Assembly: GCF_900101345.1 (NCBI RefSeq)
Contig: NZ_FMUX01000001.1
Span: forward strand, 372,001-436,000
Source of the DNA: Desulfoluna spongiiphila
GTDB taxonomy: Bacteria > Desulfobacterota > Desulfobacteria > Desulfobacterales > Desulfolunaceae
Length of the DNA stretch: 64,000 nucleotides
Direction: 5' to 3'
Part shown: positions 61,650 through 64,000 of the stretch, one piece after another
Position numbering within the stretch: position 1 is the first letter of the stretch
How the letters are laid out: each line of letters starts with the position of its first letter
The notes under the pieces: generated by a model
Told to the model about the DNA's origin: nothing
What the model saw: the letters and a program-made list of their open reading frames with translations, nothing else
Database searches by the model: none
Made by a program: the position numbers and the translations under genes

Positions 61650-62228
61650 ATGATTTACCACAGCGACGACTTTTACGACGAGGCCTTCACCCATGTGGAC
61701 GCCACAGACGCCGACCTCTCCGGCAAGGTGTTCGAAGGGTGTTCCTTTACGAACTGCACCTTCTCGAATACCGCCCTTACCAACACCACCTTCGAGAACT
61801 GCACCTTCCTCTCCTCATCCCTGATGATGTCCGAGGTGCTGCGCACCACCTTTGACGGGGTCCGGTTCGAAGCATGCAAAATTGCGGGCATCAACTTCAG
61901 CACCCTCAACGACTTCTGCATCAACCTGGTCTTTACGGGAACCAAACTCATCTCCTGCACCTTCACCGGCCTTGACCTTAGAAACACACCGTTTTCGAAC
62001 TCCGTCATCGAAGGGTCCAACTTCCGGGAATGCAACCTCAGGGGCACCGACTTCACCAACGTCCAGTTCCGCACCACCACCTTCTCCAGCTGCGCCTTCA
62101 AAGGTGCCGACTTCAGGGGCGCCGCAGGCTTCACCATCAACCCCTGCCACAACGACCTGAAAGGGGCCACCTTCGACCGGGCAAATGCCTTCCAGCTCCT
62201 GCAACCCTTCGGGATCGTTCTGGGTTAA
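61650..62228 (+). CDS. Pentapeptide repeat protein
   Basis: The 192-aa protein has about 24 degenerate A(D/N)LXX-type pentapeptides with Phe, Leu or Met at the central position (SFTNC TFSNT ALTNT TFENC TFLSS and so on), predicting a right-handed quadrilateral beta helix. The MCBG/Qnr-like subgroup has a similar length and a break in the middle, here around DFCIN. Qnr-like proteins mimic DNA and protect gyrase; other pentapeptide proteins have no known role, so no function is claimed. The ATG at 61650 lacks a strong ribosome-binding site. Confidence 0.82.
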   Translation: MIYHSDDFYDEAFTHVDATDADLSGKVFEGCSFTNCTFSNTALTNTTFENCTFLSSSLMMSEVLRTTFDGVRFEACKIAGINFSTLNDFCINLVFTGTKLISCTFTGLDLRNTPFSNSVIEGSNFRECNLRGTDFTNVQFRTTTFSSCAFKGADFRGAAGFTINPCHNDLKGATFDRANAFQLLQPFGIVLG

Positions 62229-62261
62229 CCCACATAAAACGGCTGGAAAAAGCATGCATAG

Positions 62262-62346
62262 GCCTCCGGCGGCGAGGTGTGCCACCTCGAAAGCAGGTTG
62301 CGGATGCGCTTTGCCCCTCGTTCCTCGGGTCAAATCACATCCGCCT
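62262..62346. repeat. M2 element, border-H3-H2
   Basis: Border GCCTCCGGCGGC, H3 CGAGGTG/CACCTCG, H2 with arms GCGGATG/CATCCGC around CTCGTTCCTCGGG. It begins 33 bases after the pentapeptide-protein stop in the usual orientation and leads into a diverged long-repeat-type tail. Confidence 0.85.
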
Positions 62347-62410
62347 TTCAAACAAACGGCGGCCTTGACCATCGTCATTTACCCGCACCCCGAACCCCCT
62401 TGCCCCCTGG

Positions 62411-62479
62411 AGCGCCGCACTCCTGTGCGGCACGAGTAACGACGGACTAAAAAGCCGCACCGGAGTGCGGCGCTCCGTT
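62411..62479. repeat. GGAGCGCCGCACTCC hairpin module (diverged long-repeat copy C)
   Basis: GGAGCGCCGCACTCC and its exact complement GGAGTGCGGCGCTCC enclose TGTGCGGC...GCCGCACC and a GTAACGACGGAC loop. The same module lies inside the long repeats at about 31529-31583 and 61178-61232, where one base of the stem differs. Confidence 0.75.
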
Positions 62480-62859
62480 TCCGCCGATTTTTCTCGTTTT
62501 TTTTGGCCTTAGTCATCGTTTCAGCCAGGACCATAAAAACCGCGAATTACCTTTGGTCGCCATACTACAGAAGGAACATGTAATTCCGGGCATGGGTCCC
62601 CGGTCACTTGAGGATACGAAAGGTGGCAGGTGCCGGACAGCAAAACGGTACAACCGGCCCCTTTTCCCGGGAAGACGAGGAGGTGCGAAGGGCATCACAC
62701 TCTGTACCGTCTTTCCCGCGAAGGCGGGAACCCATGTTGGTTATGGGATACTGCCGGGCTTCATGATGCGGGTGGTGCGATAAACGTGAAGGTGACCCTA
62801 ACCCGGATATTTCATGAGAAAACGACCAGGCTAAAACAATGGGATGTCATTACAGAAAA
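62480..62859. other. Gene-free stretch with a dRS3-like short repeat
   Basis: No credible gene. At 62711-62734 CTTTCCCGCGAAGGCGGGAA then CCCA is a copy of the common proteobacterial interspersed hairpin (CCCGC-GAAG-GCGGG). The region lies between the pentapeptide-repeat gene and the minus-strand FlhB-like gene. Confidence 0.5.
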
Positions 62860-63144
62860 TCAAGGAGTTTCGGGGACTTTGTTGTTGGTACGGTAGACAA
62901 AGGCAAGGAGTTCGGCCACCACGGCGTAGATCTCTTCGGGGATCTCCATATCGAGGTCCAGGGCGGCCAGGACTTCCACCAGGTCGGGGTCACTCTGGAT
63001 GGGCACCCCGTGTTCACGGGCCAGGTCGATGATCTTTTCAGCCACGGGCCCATGCCCCTTGGCCTTGACCGTGGGCGCGTTGCCCTCGCCTCCTTTGTAG
63101 CCAAGGGCCACGGCGGTCTGCCGTTTTTTATCAGGTCGAGACAT
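62860..63144 (-). CDS. FlhB C-terminal-domain-like protein (EscU/YscU/FlhB family)
   Basis: The 94-aa protein matches the cytosolic C-terminal part of FlhB and corresponds to the stand-alone FlhX type: TAVALGYKGGEGNAPTVKAKG, then VAEKIIDLAREHGVPIQSDPDLVEVL. The autocleavage NPTH motif of full FlhB is absent, as usual in the short form. It overlaps the stop of the upstream FliK-like gene by 14 bases, so the two are translated together. Such proteins are linked to substrate switching of the flagellar export apparatus. The ATG at 63144 begins right at the conserved region. Confidence 0.83.
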   Translation of the reverse strand: MSRPDKKRQTAVALGYKGGEGNAPTVKAKGHGPVAEKIIDLAREHGVPIQSDPDLVEVLAALDLDMEIPEEIYAVVAELLAFVYRTNNKVPETP

Positions 63145-64000
63145 GGAGCCCATCCACTGCATCCACCAGGTCATCCACCAGGGAGGTGCCCGCCATCACC
63201 GCGCGGTCGACCCGCTGAACGCCCATCTTCCTCACGGAAAAGCCTTTTTCCGAAAGGCTCCGGGTCAGCGCCTCCAGGTCGTGGGTCAACAGGGCTTCGG
63301 CTTCGGGGGTCGTCACCGAAAAGGTCCCCCTCACCGCCCCTTTGAACAGGGAGATATCGGCCCGAAGTTCCCCGAGCCGGGTCAGGTCCAGCAGCATGGA
63401 CATCCGCGTCACCCTCTCCTTTGCGTCCCTGCCGGAGGGCCCCTCTTCCCCACGGTCGATGAGGAGCTGGCCGAAACTCAGGGTGCCGTCCATCACGATG
63501 GGCAAGGGCAGGAGAAAACGCCCCGACACCTCCCCGGTGGCGCGATTCACCACCTGGAGTTTTTCGATGCCGTCGATGAGGGCCTTCACCGCTTTTCCGA
63601 GGGGTTCTTCCCGTTTCACGGCCTGGGCAAGCTTCATGGAGAGCCCTTTGAGGTCCTCGTCACCGCCCTGGCCCCCCTGCATAAGGTTGTGCTCATGCAT
63701 GAGGCCGGATTGACGCACCATGCGCCGGACGTCTTCGGCCCCGCTCTTTCCGGGTTTGACGGCAATCTGGGAGACAAAACGCTGGAGTTTCTCTTTGAGG
63801 TGGGTGGCGGCGGTGGCTCCCTTGGTGGGGAGGGTGGCGCCAAAGAGGGTGAAGAGGTGCTGAAACGGTCCCTGGCGCCCCAGGTTTCGAAGGGCCACGA
63901 GGTAGCGCCCCACGGGATGGTTTGCAAAGGTGAGTTGACGCAGGGCGATGCGGCTCGTGTCCACGTCGGTGACGCGCATGCGCATCAGGGCCCCGTTTTT
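63131..64000 (-). CDS. FliK-like flagellar hook-length control protein (5' partial)
   Basis: The frame is open to the window edge at 64000, so the gene starts beyond it. The visible ~290 residues contain FliK-type C-terminal features: PLPIVMDGTLSFGQLLIDR, VTRMSMLLDLTRLGELRADI, and the ALLTHDLEALTRSLSEKGFSVRKMGVQ segment near the end. FliK measures hook length and switches export specificity through FlhB, so the FlhB-like neighbour fits well. It could also be a diverged FliK paralogue, because the N-terminal part is not seen. Confidence 0.75.
   Translation of the reverse strand, partial: KNGALMRMRVTDVDTSRIALRQLTFANHPVGRYLVALRNLGRQGPFQHLFTLFGATLPTKGATAATHLKEKLQRFVSQIAVKPGKSGAEDVRRMVRQSGLMHEHNLMQGGQGGDEDLKGLSMKLAQAVKREEPLGKAVKALIDGIEKLQVVNRATGEVSGRFLLPLPIVMDGTLSFGQLLIDRGEEGPSGRDAKERVTRMSMLLDLTRLGELRADISLFKGAVRGTFSVTTPEAEALLTHDLEALTRSLSEKGFSVRKMGVQRVDRAVMAGTSLVDDLVDAVDGLHVST

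Noticed and set aside
4227..62346. The dispersed repeats as a CRISPR array
   Set aside because: Copies are kilobases apart, vary in length and lack regular spacers; no cas gene is present.

Overview
The window is GC-rich, densely coded chromosomal DNA from an anaerobic bacterium, most likely a deltaproteobacterium (Desulfobacterota, Desulfobacterales-like). The evidence is a Ni-CO dehydrogenase with a CooA-type regulator, a probable selenoprotein, a GAK-system cluster, a giant 2-hydroxyacyl-CoA-dehydratase-type activase, a butyryl/4-hydroxybutyrate-type CoA-transferase, and several chemoreceptor and c-di-GMP proteins. The genus cannot be fixed from sequence alone. No rRNA, tRNA, CRISPR array, transposase or phage gene was found.

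Layout. 1-5.6 kb: 3' part of a PAS-GGDEF-EAL protein, a lipid operon (hotdog thioesterase, patatin, acyl-ACP thioesterase), a TetR regulator with a clear promoter/operator, and a cupin. 5.7-12.8 kb: B12-type radical SAM protein, sigma-54 activator, LplT-PlsC fusion, CNNM protein. 12.9-16.8 kb: RHH-like protein, PspA, YqiJ-like protein and flotillin, behind an 18-bp palindrome. 16.9-22.4 kb: membrane proteins and a chemoreceptor broken at a run of eight G. 22.6-29.6 kb: a probable selenoprotein, then a six-gene GAK operon (CofD-like, PHP-like, amphi-Trp, PhoU-APH fusion, ATP-grasp, HprK-related kinase). 29.8-37.1 kb: SRPBCC-SDR fusion, CHI-like protein, GPH transporter, VWA-discoidin-TPR protein, polysaccharide deacetylase. 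37.1-42.1 kb: PhnD-like binding protein with a dCache/CZB chemoreceptor, then a LysR regulator. 42.2-48.9 kb: purL-purF-purM. 49-56 kb: HI0933-type flavoprotein, the 1486-aa activase, DUF3124 protein. 56.5-61 kb: cooS, cooA-like gene and a CoA-transferase. 61.6-64 kb: pentapeptide-repeat protein, then FlhB-C-like and FliK-like genes running off the end.

The most striking feature is not a protein. About 17 copies of a structured intergenic element occur, mostly directly after stop codons and mostly in one orientation relative to the upstream gene. Each is built from a GCCTCCGGCGGC border, a short hairpin (H3), a long hairpin (H2) with a conserved CGTTCCTC-type loop, and often a third hairpin (H1). 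Stem sequences differ between copies while pairing is kept. A second module (M1) shares the same border. The pieces are combined into 170-285 bp composites, including a near-identical inverted pair about 29 kb apart.

Functionally, the window joins CO sensing and oxidation (a TGTCA-N6-CGACA site lies before cooS), purine synthesis, chemotaxis, envelope stress/lipid handling, and the uncharacterised GAK system.
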